This document shows, piece after piece, positions 55,012-64,000 of a DNA stretch of 64,000 nucleotides (the stretch's first letter is position 1; every line of letters starts with the position of its first letter). The DNA lies in assembly GCF_001457455.1 (NCBI RefSeq), contig NZ_LN831026.1, positions 2,108,001 through 2,172,000 of the forward strand, in the 5' to 3' direction. Under the pieces are notes generated by a model. It did no database searches. It saw only the letters and a list, made by a program, of their open reading frames with translations, and was not told where the DNA came from. The DNA is from Corynebacterium diphtheriae. Its GTDB lineage: Bacteria; Actinomycetota; Actinomycetes; Mycobacteriales; Mycobacteriaceae. The translations under genes and the position numbers were made by a program.

Positions 55012-55651
55012 ATTTTTCTCCCCCTATTTGCACCACTTCATCAGTGCACGCCCGTAGCAATCGGTGGTCGTGGGAAATAAACAGTACTCCGGCACCTTCG
55101 TGGGCAATTCTGCGCAACAAATCCACAACAGCCGCGGTAGCTAGCGGATCCAGCATTGATGTGGGCTCGTCGCAAATGAGAAATGCTGGGTCGATAACGA
55201 GTGCGCGTGCAATGCAGGCGCGCTGCAGCTGGCCATCACTGACATTATTAGGCAAGCGATCCAACAGGCTGGGGCTTAACAGGGCGCGTGCGGCGCACTC
55301 TTCTACCCGGCGCGCGATCTGTTCTGTTGAAAGTTCGCCGGCGATGGCGAGGGGTTCACCGATGATGGTGCGTAGCGTCCAGTTGGGATTGCAGGCATCG
55401 CGTGGTTGTTGGCTGATACTAACAATATCGGTGCGTCGGTGTGTGCGGTTGTGTGGGACTGGCTCATTATCAATAGTCACGGTGCCTGATGTGGGTGCGA
55501 GTCGTCCGCTGAGAAGCCCTGCGAGGGTGGTTTTTCCGGATCCCGAGGGTCCGATGAGCCCGAGGAGGTGGCGTCGCGGTAGTTCTAGCGTGATGTTGTC
55601 GAGCACTGTGGTGGTGCCAAATCGCATGGTCACGTTGTCAGCGCGTAGCAT
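55010..55651 (-). CDS. Peptide ABC transporter ATP-binding protein (OppF/DppF-like)
   Basis: 213-aa ATPase with GPSGSGKTTL, a modified signature NVSDGQLQRACIARALV (SDGQ for SGGQ) and FLICDEPTSMLD. Somewhat shorter than usual OppF proteins, lacking the C-terminal oligopeptide-specific extension. Its start overlaps the end of the permease-ATPase fusion gene. It completes the ATPase pair. Confidence 0.85.
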   Translation of the reverse strand: MLRADNVTMRFGTTTVLDNITLELPRRHLLGLIGPSGSGKTTLAGLLSGRLAPTSGTVTIDNEPVPHNRTHRRTDIVSISQQPRDACNPNWTLRTIIGEPLAIAGELSTEQIARRVEECAARALLSPSLLDRLPNNVSDGQLQRACIARALVIDPAFLICDEPTSMLDPLATAAVVDLLRRIAHEGAGVLFISHDHRLLRACTDEVVQIGGEK

Positions 55652-57266
55652 TTTCTGCCTCCTTTTCTAGGTGCAGTCCGCCGCTGGGTAGGGCTGCGAG
55701 TAGTGCGATGCAGAAGGGGTGCTGTGGGTGGATGAGGACATCGTCGTGGTTGCCGGTGGCGACGATTTCGCCGTCGTTCATGACTGCGATGCTGTCGCAT
55801 AGGCGTAGTTCGCGGAGGTCTTCGATGTCGTGGCTGATAATCAGAACGCCCACGCCGAGCTCGTCGGCAAGCGAGCGCAGCAGCGTGAGGATGTCGCGGG
55901 TGAGTTCGGGGTCAAGTGCGCTGGTGGGTTCGTCGGCGATGATAAAGCGGGGGTTGCCGGCGAGAGCCGCTGCGATCGCTGCGCGTTGTGCCATGCCGCC
56001 GGAGAGTTGGTGCGGGAACATGTCCGCGACGTCGGCGTTGAGGTGTACGCGTCTGAGCAGGTCGGCTACGGTGGCGGGGCTGTGGTGTTGGTCGATGACT
56101 TCTTGAATCTGCGCGCCGATACGTCGCACGGGGGTGAAGGATTGGGCGGCTGATTGCGGCACGAATCCTACGACGTTTCCGCGTAGCGCCCCGAGCGTGG
56201 CCGCATCCCAGTCGTGGCGCTGCCCGTTGAGCTCAACATGTCCGCTTATCGACGCCCCTTCCGGTGCGATTCCGACAATGGATCGCCCTAGGGTGGTTTT
56301 GCCTGATCCGGAAGCACCGATGAGTCCGGTTACTTGCCCTTGCACTAAGGTGAGCGATGCTTCCTGCACTAGGTGTGCGGAGTCGACGGAGATGTTCATC
56401 CCAGTGAGCGCAATTGTGTCGCTGACCGTGGGTGCGACTCGGGCGGGCTCCGGTACGGTTGTGGCGCGCGCGAGGCGTTTTCGGGCAAGGGATACCCCTG
56501 ACAAAGTGGTGGCGAGTAGCACTGTGGCAGGAAAGAGGAGCGCCCACCATGCTCCACGAATGATGTCTTCGCGGGCGAGATCCATCAGTGTGCCGAGTGA
56601 TGGTTCATCGGCTTGGATGCCCAGCCCTAAAAACGACAACGCGGATTCATGCCATACCGCGTGCGGCATGAGCATCACCATGGCAACCACTGCTTGACCC
56701 AAAGCCGCAGGTGCAAGGTGTTTACGCAACACCCATCCAGAGGTTGCTCCGGCAGCGTAGGAGGCTTCTACGTAGCCGGATGTGCGCACGGCCAGTACTG
56801 ATGAGCGCACGATACGAGCAACGGGCGACCAGTGCGTCAACGCGATGGATATGACAATGGCCAGTAGCGAGCCTCGAAACAGTGCAACGATGACTACGGA
56901 CAAGATGAGGTGTGGGATGGAGTTCACCGCATCGTTGATACGCATGATGATGCGGTCAATGCGCCCTCCTGTGGTGGCTGCTATCAAGCCGACCATAACT
57001 CCTAGTGCGGTGGCGAATAGGGCTGAGAACGCGCCCACCATGAGAGAAACTCTTAAGCTTTCAGCGCTGCGTACGAACAGGTCGAATCCGAAGTGGTCGG
57101 TGCCAAAAATATGCTTGGCACTTGGTGGTTGTAATGCATTGCTAAAGCTAGGGGTGCCGGCATCCATTACTAGGGGCACAATCAGTGCATACAGCAGCAC
57201 GAGCAAGAAGACTGCCAAGCTTACTGTGTGTTGTTTGGCCCACGACATGTACTGAGCGTTAGACAT
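55638..57266 (-). CDS. Peptide ABC transporter permease-ATPase fusion (OppC-OppD)
   Basis: 542-aa protein. Residues 1-280 form an OppC-type permease (FGTDHFGFDLFVRSAESLRV, coupling loop YVEASYAAGATSGWVLRKHL). Residues 300-540 form an OppD-type ATPase (GASGSGKTTLGRS, LSGGMAQRAAIAAALA, FIIADEPTSALDPE). Fusion of the second permease with the first ATPase is less common than separate genes. The ATG lies inside the end of the OppB gene. Confidence 0.88.
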   Translation of the reverse strand: MSNAQYMSWAKQHTVSLAVFLLVLLYALIVPLVMDAGTPSFSNALQPPSAKHIFGTDHFGFDLFVRSAESLRVSLMVGAFSALFATALGVMVGLIAATTGGRIDRIIMRINDAVNSIPHLILSVVIVALFRGSLLAIVISIALTHWSPVARIVRSSVLAVRTSGYVEASYAAGATSGWVLRKHLAPAALGQAVVAMVMLMPHAVWHESALSFLGLGIQADEPSLGTLMDLAREDIIRGAWWALLFPATVLLATTLSGVSLARKRLARATTVPEPARVAPTVSDTIALTGMNISVDSAHLVQEASLTLVQGQVTGLIGASGSGKTTLGRSIVGIAPEGASISGHVELNGQRHDWDAATLGALRGNVVGFVPQSAAQSFTPVRRIGAQIQEVIDQHHSPATVADLLRRVHLNADVADMFPHQLSGGMAQRAAIAAALAGNPRFIIADEPTSALDPELTRDILTLLRSLADELGVGVLIISHDIEDLRELRLCDSIAVMNDGEIVATGNHDDVLIHPQHPFCIALLAALPSGGLHLEKEAENATR

Positions 57267-58209
57267 CGCTTACCCTCGGATCGATCAACATATAGGACAG
57301 GTCGCTTGCAAGAGATCCCAGCATGACAACAACTGTGGTGGCAACGGTGATAAAAGCTAAGAGGGGAAAATCTACTGCGATAGCGGATTCCACGGTTGCT
57401 TGAGCAAGCCCTGGCCACGAAAAGACCGTTTCGACGATCACCGCACCGACCACGAGTTCGCCTAGGCGGGCACCCAATAGTGTTACCAACGGCATCATAG
57501 ACATGGGAAGAACGTGCTTTATCAGCACAGTTCTTTCTTTAATGCCGCGCAGACGCGCATTTGCTACAGCTGGTGAACGGGTGGCTTCTACGGTGGCTTG
57601 TTGCATTGTGAGCAGCGGCCACGATAGCTGCGATATGGCTAGCACGATGGCAGGCGCTATGAGGTAGGGGCCGACGGTTCCCAGCCGAGGTGCGTATCCG
57701 ACGGGGCTTGCACCACCGACCGGGATGGCGTGGAGAAAAATCGCAAACAGCAAGACTGTACCGAGTGCGTACACGTAGGAGGGGGTTGCCGCGATGAACA
57801 CGCCTAGGGCATTCACCGCCTTGTCGACGACACCCCCAGGTCGGCGAGCCGACCATACTCCGAGGATCGTCGCAATCACTAGCATGAGGAGCAACCCAGT
57901 AGCTGATAGCAGGATCGTCCATGGGAGTCGTTCGACGATCACAGCAGAAACTGGTTTGTTGTACACTCGCGACCAGCCAAGATCACCGGTCAACACGTCT
58001 GTCCACCAGCGCAACCACTGGTGGTACCACGGAACATCCACTCCGAGGGCTGCCGCAATTTTTTCTCGTTCCGCCTCGGTGTAGTCGCCATAGCTCGAAC
58101 CGAGATAGTGCGCTAGGGGGTCAAACGGCGACAGTGCCGCCAGGCCGAACATGATAAACGTAACCACCACGGTGGTCACCGCGATGGTGAACATTCGCCA
58201 GCCCACCAT
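57259..58209 (-). CDS. Peptide ABC transporter permease (OppB-like)
   Basis: 316-aa membrane protein with six hydrophobic segments, the N-terminal periplasmic stretch ALGVDVPWYHQWLRWWTDVL and coupling loop VEATRSPAVANARLRGIKER typical of OppB/DppB. ATG 58209 with GGAG eight bases before is preferred; a GTG at 58257, next to the stop of the binding protein gene, would add 16 residues. Forms the channel with the OppC part of the fusion protein. Confidence 0.85.
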   Translation of the reverse strand: MVGWRMFTIAVTTVVVTFIMFGLAALSPFDPLAHYLGSSYGDYTEAEREKIAAALGVDVPWYHQWLRWWTDVLTGDLGWSRVYNKPVSAVIVERLPWTILLSATGLLLMLVIATILGVWSARRPGGVVDKAVNALGVFIAATPSYVYALGTVLLFAIFLHAIPVGGASPVGYAPRLGTVGPYLIAPAIVLAISQLSWPLLTMQQATVEATRSPAVANARLRGIKERTVLIKHVLPMSMMPLVTLLGARLGELVVGAVIVETVFSWPGLAQATVESAIAVDFPLLAFITVATTVVVMLGSLASDLSYMLIDPRVSDV

Positions 58210-58257
58210 CGCGGTGACTCCGTGGAGATTATCCCTGCGGTGCAATAACGCAGCCAC

Positions 58258-59862
58258 TTACTTTGTCCACTCCGAGATCCGCCACCATGGACCCCAGGTC
58301 ACACCGTGGATGTGAGGCTCAAGAAGAAGTTCTGGTTTCTTCCACTCGTTCTTCTTGCCCACGTACACGTGATCGACGTTGACGAGATTCAGTGCTGAAG
58401 GGTTGTTCACATATTCTGCCTGAATCTTGCGCCACAGGTTGTTGCGCTTTTCCACGTCTACTTCGCTGCGTGCTTGATCGAGCAATGCATTTAGCTTTTC
58501 GGATCCGTAGTCACCAGGGTTCGCCCACTTTCCAGTGGAGGGTGTACGAGTATGCAGATATTCATAGGCCATAATGGTCAGGTCGTAAGGTGCTGATCCT
58601 CCACCTGTGACAACGGAAACATCACCAAGTTTGGTTGCGATTTCATCCCAAGTGCTTGCAGTGGTGGGGAAATCGAGTCCCAGCTTTTTCATCTGAGAAG
58701 AAAACTCGATGGCGATGTCGCGTCGCACGGTGTCGCTTCCGGCGTAGTAGAGCTCGACACGGAATGGTTTTCCGTCTTTCTCACGCACACCGTTGGAATT
58801 TTTCACCCAGCCGGCTTCGTCGAGAAGCTTCTCCGCTGCAGCGATGTCCTGCTTGTAATCCAGTGATGGATCATGTGCATCACCATAGATTGATGAAATC
58901 AGCGTTGACACGGTTGTTCCATGTCCGCCGAGAGGTCCGTCGACAAACGCTTGGCGATCCACAGCGAGGTTCAGTGCTTTGCGGACTCGAGGATCGGCGA
59001 TTTCTGGAATCTTAGGAAAGGAGATGCCACGCCAGTCAGCAGTATGCGTGGTATTAATTTCTAGGTCCTTCTTGCCTTCCACGGTTTTGAGCTGGCTAGG
59101 TGGGATCGCAGCACCGTCTATTTCACCTGCGGCAACGCGCTGGGCGCGAGCGGTGTCGTCTGCAGCGGTCGTGATAACGAGCTCTTTGACCTCTGGGGCA
59201 CCTTCGAAGTAGTTCTCGTTGGCTTTGAAGACCACTTCGTCGCCACGGTTTTCTACTAGCTCGTAAGCGCCCGTTCCTACAGGATGCGTATTCAGTTTCG
59301 ACTCTGTAATCGACCCTTTTGTTAAAAGTTCTGAGGGTGCGATCGCATAGGTCATACGGGATAGAATCTCGGCCAGCGGCACGGTCATTTTGAAGACCAC
59401 AGTGTGTGGATCTTTTATTTCCACGTCTTTGATCACGTCGTAGCGACCAACTACTTCTGAGCCCGATTCCAAATCCCGAGCTATTGCATAGGACGCTTTA
59501 ACATCCTCGGCATCGAAATCAGAACCATCGGTGAATTTCACACCTTCGCGCAGCTTAACGGTCCACTCTGTGGCATCAGCGTTCGAGGTTGGCATTTCGG
59601 CAGCCAATGCAGGAACAAAGTTGGGCACTTTTTCTGGGCCGTTTGATACTGGACGCAATAGGCCGTCATAAACGGGGCTCACACCAGTTTGTCCATAGCC
59701 GGTAGCTGGGTGGAATCCATCACCAGCTTTTCGATCTGCTAGAACGAGTCGCGTGGGATGTCCGGGATCTCCGGAAGCTTCGGATTGCCCTGGATCACCG
59801 CAAGCAGTAACGACGGAACCGGTGACGAGGCACGCAAGCGTGAGAGATATCAGTTTTCGCAT
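58258..59862 (-). CDS. Peptide ABC transporter substrate-binding lipoprotein (OppA/DppA-like)
   Basis: 534-aa extracytoplasmic binding protein (SBP_bac_5). The signal peptide ends in a lipobox, VVTACGDPGQS, with the acylated Cys. The family segment ATEWTVKLREGVKFTDGSDF and the LNLAVDRQAFVDGPLGG region are present. First gene of the four-gene operon. Substrates may be peptides, opines or nickel chelates; sequence alone does not decide. Confidence 0.9.
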   Translation of the reverse strand: MRKLISLTLACLVTGSVVTACGDPGQSEASGDPGHPTRLVLADRKAGDGFHPATGYGQTGVSPVYDGLLRPVSNGPEKVPNFVPALAAEMPTSNADATEWTVKLREGVKFTDGSDFDAEDVKASYAIARDLESGSEVVGRYDVIKDVEIKDPHTVVFKMTVPLAEILSRMTYAIAPSELLTKGSITESKLNTHPVGTGAYELVENRGDEVVFKANENYFEGAPEVKELVITTAADDTARAQRVAAGEIDGAAIPPSQLKTVEGKKDLEINTTHTADWRGISFPKIPEIADPRVRKALNLAVDRQAFVDGPLGGHGTTVSTLISSIYGDAHDPSLDYKQDIAAAEKLLDEAGWVKNSNGVREKDGKPFRVELYYAGSDTVRRDIAIEFSSQMKKLGLDFPTTASTWDEIATKLGDVSVVTGGGSAPYDLTIMAYEYLHTRTPSTGKWANPGDYGSEKLNALLDQARSEVDVEKRNNLWRKIQAEYVNNPSALNLVNVDHVYVGKKNEWKKPELLLEPHIHGVTWGPWWRISEWTK

Positions 59863-59987
59863 CTATTGTCCGATCAATGAGTATGAGGAACCTTATTGAA
59901 CCGAACCTAACACCACTGCACAACATTTTCAATAACGTTTTCACAATTAAGGCAATCCTCACACATCCGCGTCCCCGCGCGGATAGC

Positions 59988-60046
59988 AAAATCCACACCG
60001 CATTCTCGAGAAACCGCGAGTTTTCGAGAATGCGGTGTGGATTTTT
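59988..60046 (-). terminator. Terminator of pitA (AATCCACACC type)
   Basis: AAAATCCACACCGCATTCTC and its full complement form a stem of more than 20 bp around GAAACCGCGAGTTT, 18 bases after the pitA stop, with a T run on both strands. Confidence 0.85.
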
Positions 60047-60063
60047 CGCCGTACACGCAGGTA

Positions 60064-61665
60064 TTACCCCCACACGGCGTTGAGCACGAGCACTGCTGCG
60101 CCGGATACTGCGGCTGCAGCCGGCAGGGTGATAATCCATGCCATGCCGATGGGCTTCATGAGCCGCCAGTTGGCGGATTTGTTGACCACGCCGATACCGA
60201 GGATCGCGCCGATCAAGATGTGAGTGGAAGACACCGGCAAGCCGATGACGGATGCGCCCATGACTACCGCTGCGGCGGAAAGTTCAGCTGCGAAGCCGGA
60301 GGCAGGGTGCATCTTGGTTAATCCGGTGCCCACGGTGTGGATCACGTAGCGGCCGATGAACCACAAGCCGGCGATCAGTGAGATACCGCAGGTGACCATC
60401 AGTGCGGTTGGCACTGCGGCTTTGCCGTTGATGGAGTCGGTGCGGAGGACGTCAAGCACTGCGGAAAATGGTCCGATTGCGTTGGCGATATCGTTCGAAC
60501 CGTGGGAAAACGCGAAGGCAGAGGCGGTAAATACCTGCATCCAAGAGAACAGCACAAAGGTTGCCCGTGTGAGTTCTTGCTGGCGCAGCAGTCGGGAGAA
60601 GATCGAAATGGCCATCCAGACTACTGCGGAGAGCATCACGAGGATAACCACGTTGCCCAAGTTGCTGATATGCAAGTTGAGGTTCTTAAGCCCTTTGAAC
60701 AGCATCATGGCACCGATAAGGGCGGCGCCTGCAGCAGCCAGCAGCGGCACCCAGTTTTCCAACGCACGGTGGGTGTTTAGGTTGTCGCGTCGGGTATTGA
60801 TGCGGTACAGGTTGCGGTAGTAGTCAGACTCCAGTTGTTCTGGGTCGAAGTCTGGTTCTTGGATCAAGGCGGCGTCGCGAGTCATGGCGTTGGTGTAGGC
60901 CAACTGCTGGATCTCGTTGAGGCGCTCGAAGGAGGCTTTGAAGGATTGGTGCAGCTCAATGCGGTCTGCTTTGATCTGGCGAAGCGCCTCGTCGGCTTCT
61001 TCGTTGTAGACCAAAATGTGCTTTTTAATAAAGCCGAAGAGCAACCACGCACAGAGGCCACCAAGTAGTGGCGAAAGCACCCAGGACATCGCGATGCGGC
61101 CGATTTCTGCCCATTGCACCATCTCCCAGCCGCCGATTCCTTGGGTAAAGCCCAAGAGCAGCGAGGCACCGACGATACCGCCGACGATGGAGTGCGTGGT
61201 GGACACTGGCCAGCCCATCTTGGTGGCCACGAGGAGCCATACTGCGGCTCCGAGGAGCGAGGCCATCATGATGAAGGCGAAGTGTTGGGGGTCGAGGTCG
61301 ATGGCACCGAGGTCAACGATGCCGGATTTAACTGTGTCGGTGACCTCGCCGCCTGCGAGGACAGCGCCGGATACTTCGAAGATTGCGGCGATCACCAGCG
61401 CTTGTTTCATGCTGAGTGTTCCCGCACCCACCGAGGTGCCAAAGGAGTTGGCCACATCGTTGCCGCCGATGTTGAAGGCCATGAATACGCCGAAGGCGAT
61501 CGTGGTGATCAGCATGGCTTTGTTGGCTTCGGGGCCAACGTATCCCATGGACCATGTGATGAAGAAGATCAGCGCCACTGCGAGCATTCCGCCAAAGGTG
61601 AGGTGCCACCATTTGTCGGAGCGCTGATCGAAGGGAGCGCCACTGAGCATCGCGCTGTCCGTCAT
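60064..61665 (-). CDS. pitA: Low-affinity inorganic phosphate transporter
   Basis: 533-aa PiT-family carrier that takes up metal-phosphate with protons. The two PD001131-type signatures are [20 protein letters not shown] near the N-terminus and [20 protein letters not shown] in the second half, split by a charged cytoplasmic region (about 220-300) with [17 protein letters not shown] 61665 is preferred over a TTG three codons earlier. Single gene. Confidence 0.93.
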   Translation of the reverse strand: MTDSAMLSGAPFDQRSDKWWHLTFGGMLAVALIFFITWSMGYVGPEANKAMLITTIAFGVFMAFNIGGNDVANSFGTSVGAGTLSMKQALVIAAIFEVSGAVLAGGEVTDTVKSGIVDLGAIDLDPQHFAFIMMASLLGAAVWLLVATKMGWPVSTTHSIVGGIVGASLLLGFTQGIGGWEMVQWAEIGRIAMSWVLSPLLGGLCAWLLFGFIKKHILVYNEEADEALRQIKADRIELHQSFKASFERLNEIQQLAYTNAMTRDAALIQEPDFDPEQLESDYYRNLYRINTRRDNLNTHRALENWVPLLAAAGAALIGAMMLFKGLKNLNLHISNLGNVVILVMLSAVVWMAISIFSRLLRQQELTRATFVLFSWMQVFTASAFAFSHGSNDIANAIGPFSAVLDVLRTDSINGKAAVPTALMVTCGISLIAGLWFIGRYVIHTVGTGLTKMHPASGFAAELSAAAVVMGASVIGLPVSSTHILIGAILGIGVVNKSANWRLMKPIGMAWIITLPAAAAVSGAAVLVLNAVWG

Positions 61666-61794
61666 AGTGCTCAACTTTCTGTTGATTCAAGCAAAAACCT
61701 GTTGCTCATATTCCCTCATCAAGGTGAACAGAAAGTTACACGGAGATCGCCTGCACTCGTTTTGTGACTACAGACACATTCTGTTGTACTACTC

Positions 61795-62343
61795 GTGCTC
61801 GCTGTCAACCCCGAAGAGTTAATCCCACACCGGCCACGATGGCGGTGTCCACGAGTCCACATCGTGGTAAGCGATATCACCACGCACCGTCCCATTGTTA
61901 CCTACGAAGCCATGCGCGAACCGAAAGGAGCACCCCACAAACTCCACATCCACCTGTTCGAATCCCCCGTAGAAATCCTAGGCACTAACGGACACGTCAC
62001 CACACAAGATGGCACCATCATCCCAGGGCTCTACACCACCGGATGGATCAAACGCGGACCCGTAGGCCTTATCGGCAACACCAAATCCGACGCTAAAGAA
62101 ACCACCGAAATGCTCATCAACGACTGGGAAACCGGACAACTCACCCCAGCCGACAACCGCGACCCAAATGCCATCTTCGACGTGCTAAAACAACGCGGCA
62201 TCCCCGTGACCACTTGGGACGGATGGCACGCACTCGATGCCGCAGAACGCGAACTCGGGCAGGCCGAAGGACGCGAACGCAAAAAAATCGTCGAATGGAA
62301 CGACATGCTCCACCACGCCGTGCTCGCGCCCGTTAGCTTCTAA
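61795..62343 (+). pseudogene. fprA-like ferredoxin/flavodoxin-NADP reductase remnant
   Basis: 182-codon frame that joins KLHIHLFESPVEILGTNGHV, from the middle of FprA-type reductases, to IPGLYTTGWIKRGPVGLIGN and TTWDGWHALDAAERELG, from the C-terminus. The NADP- and FAD-binding N-terminal two thirds and about 60 residues between the two parts are missing, so it cannot be an active reductase. The first 35 codons look scrambled. Still open, so a short protein may be made. Confidence 0.65.
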
Positions 62344-62347
62344 CTAA

Positions 62348-63493
62348 TTAACGACCCAAAAACTTCGCAATAACAGGCATGAAAAATGCCAACAGTCCGG
62401 CCAAGCCCAGTCCTGCGATGATCGCCAGAAAGATGTTCGACCTCTGCGGTGAATCTGATTCGGCTGCTGGGGTTAACTTCTCCGATGTCTTGGCAGTGAA
62501 GCAGTCGGCTTCCTTCAAAGATGCATAGACCTTGCCAGATTCTGCGTCGCGAAGCGCCTCTTGAGCCTGCTCAAGCTCTGCATCAACGTTGACGTAATTC
62601 TTAAGCTGCTGCTCACGAAGTGCGACCTGCTTCTCAGCCTCGCTCTTCGCTACCACAGCCGCGTCATAATCTTTCTTTGCCGAGACAACCTTTTTGGCAA
62701 ACTCCTCCTGAACCATAACGTCTACCTCATATGGCTCTTTTTGTTTCTTCCGGAGCTCCACCTTCTGAGCTGCCTCATCACGAACCTTCTGAGCTGCTAG
62801 GACCGCCTCATCGGCAGCCTTGACGTTAGCCTCTGCCTCCGCGATGATCTCTTTCATAGCATCGTAGACAACTTTGTCGTGTTCATACTGTGCCAATGAA
62901 CTTTCCGCGTGCGCAATTTGCTTGTGCTTTTCCTGGCGCTCGTAGTCGTTCCAAACATCATCTTTGGTAGCTTGCAGCTCCTTCAGTTTCTGTTCATAAT
63001 GCTCTGCAATCTGAGCATCAACTTCAAACAGTTTCTGCTGAGACTGACGCTGAGCCAACTTTTCCTGCGCCAGACGCTGGGTTTCCATCGCGGTTGCTAA
63101 AGCCTTATCTGCCGAGGCAAGATCCGCTTCCGCAAGTTCTAACAGCTCTTGGAAAGCATCGCGGATTTCCTTATCAGTTCGACGAACGTCGACAGCACCT
63201 TGTACACGATCAAGCTCAGACTTTTTTTCTGCAGCCTCAGCGGTTTTAACTTGAAGATCCTGCTGTGCCTCTGCCAGCATTTCTGCATAAGTAGCTGCCA
63301 CAACCTTGTCACCTTCAGCACGCTTAACTGCCTTGGTAGCTGCGGACCAACGCTGCATCGCTTTCAAAGACTCGGGAGAATTGGTGCAGACGTCTGTGTT
63401 CTGCGTTGGGGCAGCTGTCACCACGGCGGTACCGGAAAAACCGACAGCTAACGCCGTTGCTGTGGACACGAATACAAGTTTAAATTTCGGCAT
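62348..63493 (-). CDS. Secreted coiled-coil surface protein with C-terminal anchor
   Basis: 381-aa protein: signal peptide (KLVFVSTATALAVGFSGTAV ending TAA), about 270 residues of Ala/Glu/Lys/Gln-rich coiled coil, a short linker (TPAAESDSPQRSN) and a C-terminal membrane helix (IFLAIIAGLGLAGLLAFFMP) with AKFLGR. Two Cys flank the coil (VCTNSPES and EADCFTAK). The coil contains repeats of about 95-100 residues: EADLASADKALATAMETQRL and EANVKAADEAVLAAQKVRDE start matching blocks, followed by FEVDAQIAEHYEQKL and YEVDVMVQEEFAKKV. ATG 63493 is preferred over one five codons earlier. Function unknown, perhaps a cell-wall spacer or adhesin. Confidence 0.75.
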   Translation of the reverse strand: MPKFKLVFVSTATALAVGFSGTAVVTAAPTQNTDVCTNSPESLKAMQRWSAATKAVKRAEGDKVVAATYAEMLAEAQQDLQVKTAEAAEKKSELDRVQGAVDVRRTDKEIRDAFQELLELAEADLASADKALATAMETQRLAQEKLAQRQSQQKLFEVDAQIAEHYEQKLKELQATKDDVWNDYERQEKHKQIAHAESSLAQYEHDKVVYDAMKEIIAEAEANVKAADEAVLAAQKVRDEAAQKVELRKKQKEPYEVDVMVQEEFAKKVVSAKKDYDAAVVAKSEAEKQVALREQQLKNYVNVDAELEQAQEALRDAESGKVYASLKEADCFTAKTSEKLTPAAESDSPQRSNIFLAIIAGLGLAGLLAFFMPVIAKFLGR

Positions 63494-63842
63494 GTGTGCA
63501 TCTCTCATGAGGGGAAAACCACATCGCGCACAAAAACGATGGACGCGACGTGCATCATTTTATAAAGTACTAGGTTTACATCCTTTTTTACTTATTTGTT
63601 AGAAAATTAACCATATTCGGGGCTAGACAACGCTAAAATGTCCTATGTTCTGGAGTTTCCGGTGTTGGGCTGGGCGGGAAGTGGGTCGTTGTATGCACAA
63701 AACAAGAGCACGAAACCACTACCGCGAAAACCTCCATCACGGGATTTCGAACCCACGAACACGAGAAACAACAACACATACCCCTTAGGGGTGTAGTTAC
63801 ACTCGAATAATGGACACTCGATAAGAAAGGATGATCATCATC
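63494..63842. other. Intergenic region without recognisable gene
   Basis: AT-rich just upstream of the coiled-coil gene, then mixed sequence. TACCCCTTAGGGGTGTAG and the following ACTCGAATAATGGACACTCG near 63780-63820 look like the outer end of an IS3-type element. Confidence 0.4.
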
Positions 63843-64000
63843 ATGACGAGGAAGGGGTACATCGCAGAGTACCGGCATCAGGCCACCTAGTTGGTTATCG
63901 ACACCGACAATCCAATTACTGACGTTGCCCGCGAGCTCGGTTTCCGTGCCGAACTATTAGGCAAAGTGGGTCTAAGCCAAATAAGAACGCACCGAATCGG
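63843..64000 (+). pseudogene. IS3-family orfA remnant (runs off window)
   Basis: Reads MTRKGYIAEYRHQAT, a TAG stop, then LVIDTDNPITDVARELGFRA and ELLGK, the helix-turn-helix start of an IS3 OrfA. The nonsense codon and a frame change after GK show that it is inactive. The rest lies outside the window. Confidence 0.65.

Noticed and set aside
59892..59910. Possible DtxR box upstream of the peptide transporter
   Set aside because: One half (TTAGGTT) fits, but only 11 of 19 positions match the consensus, too weak to claim.
63738..63770. Sequence like a tRNA T-arm on the minus strand (GGGTTCGAAATCCC)
   Set aside because: The loop is one base too long and no acceptor, anticodon or D arm can be folded around it.

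Overview
The window looks like chromosome of a Corynebacterium, most likely of the C. diphtheriae / C. ulcerans group. The reasons are a medium-GC actinobacterial gene set, the fba, pyrE, clpB and dnaK-grpE-dnaJ-hspR loci typical of corynebacteria and mycobacteria, HspR (HAIR) operators in front of clpB and dnaK, an Rpf-type muralytic enzyme, ISL3-type terminal repeats like those of corynebacterial IS elements, and LPXTG- or tail-anchored surface proteins. No rRNA, tRNA or CRISPR array was recognised. Species assignment is inference.

Layout. (1) 1-12.4 kb: a metallophore-type island made of two convergent operons. The plus-strand operon holds the end of a cysteine-type heterocyclisation NRPS, then an ECF transporter (S component, EcfT, fused EcfA-EcfA). 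The minus-strand operon holds an O-acetyltransferase, a GT1 glycosyltransferase, a type II thioesterase and two fused TMD-NBD ABC half-transporters of YbtP/YbtQ type. Together they could make, decorate and move a thiazoline-type peptide metallophore. (2) 12.6-15.3 kb: a DrrA/DrrB-like ABC exporter with two permeases. (3) 15.3-22.9 kb: a decayed, IS-rich stretch with a manA remnant, an IS3-family element interrupted by an IS30-family element, a broken trypsin-like protease, a frameshifted thioester-domain adhesin, and a second dead IS3 element inserted in an older transposase remnant. (4) 23-33.3 kb: housekeeping genes on the minus strand (clpB, rhodanese-like sseA, a membrane-anchored protein, pyrE, a SpoU methyltransferase, a GH76-like protein, fba), with a scar behind clpB that holds a partial duplication of the clpB 3' end and a gluC remnant. 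(5) 33.4-47.2 kb: an ABC-2 exporter, gltS, a histidine-tailed EamA transporter, a flavohaemoprotein-like reductase, a nitrilase-family amidase, a DUF1023 hydrolase with a small partner, adhA, ald and a secreted Ig-like protein. (6) 47.6-54.9 kb: the dnaK-grpE-dnaJ-hspR operon, a divergent Aer-like PAS protein and an AI-2E-family permease. (7) 55-64 kb: an oligopeptide ABC transporter with a permease-ATPase fusion, pitA, an fprA remnant, a coiled-coil surface protein, and the start of another IS3 remnant.

The best candidate for a coherent, little-described system is the first 12.2 kb: an NRPS tied to both an ECF importer and YbtPQ-like half-transporters, plus sugar and acetyl tailoring enzymes. 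It continues to the left of the window. Other notable points are ISL3-type miniature elements (one with a perfect 8-bp target duplication at a stop codon), a clpB 3' duplication carrying a slippage deletion, a rhodanese-like protein without its active-site cysteine, and an Aer-like PAS protein with no obvious output domain.
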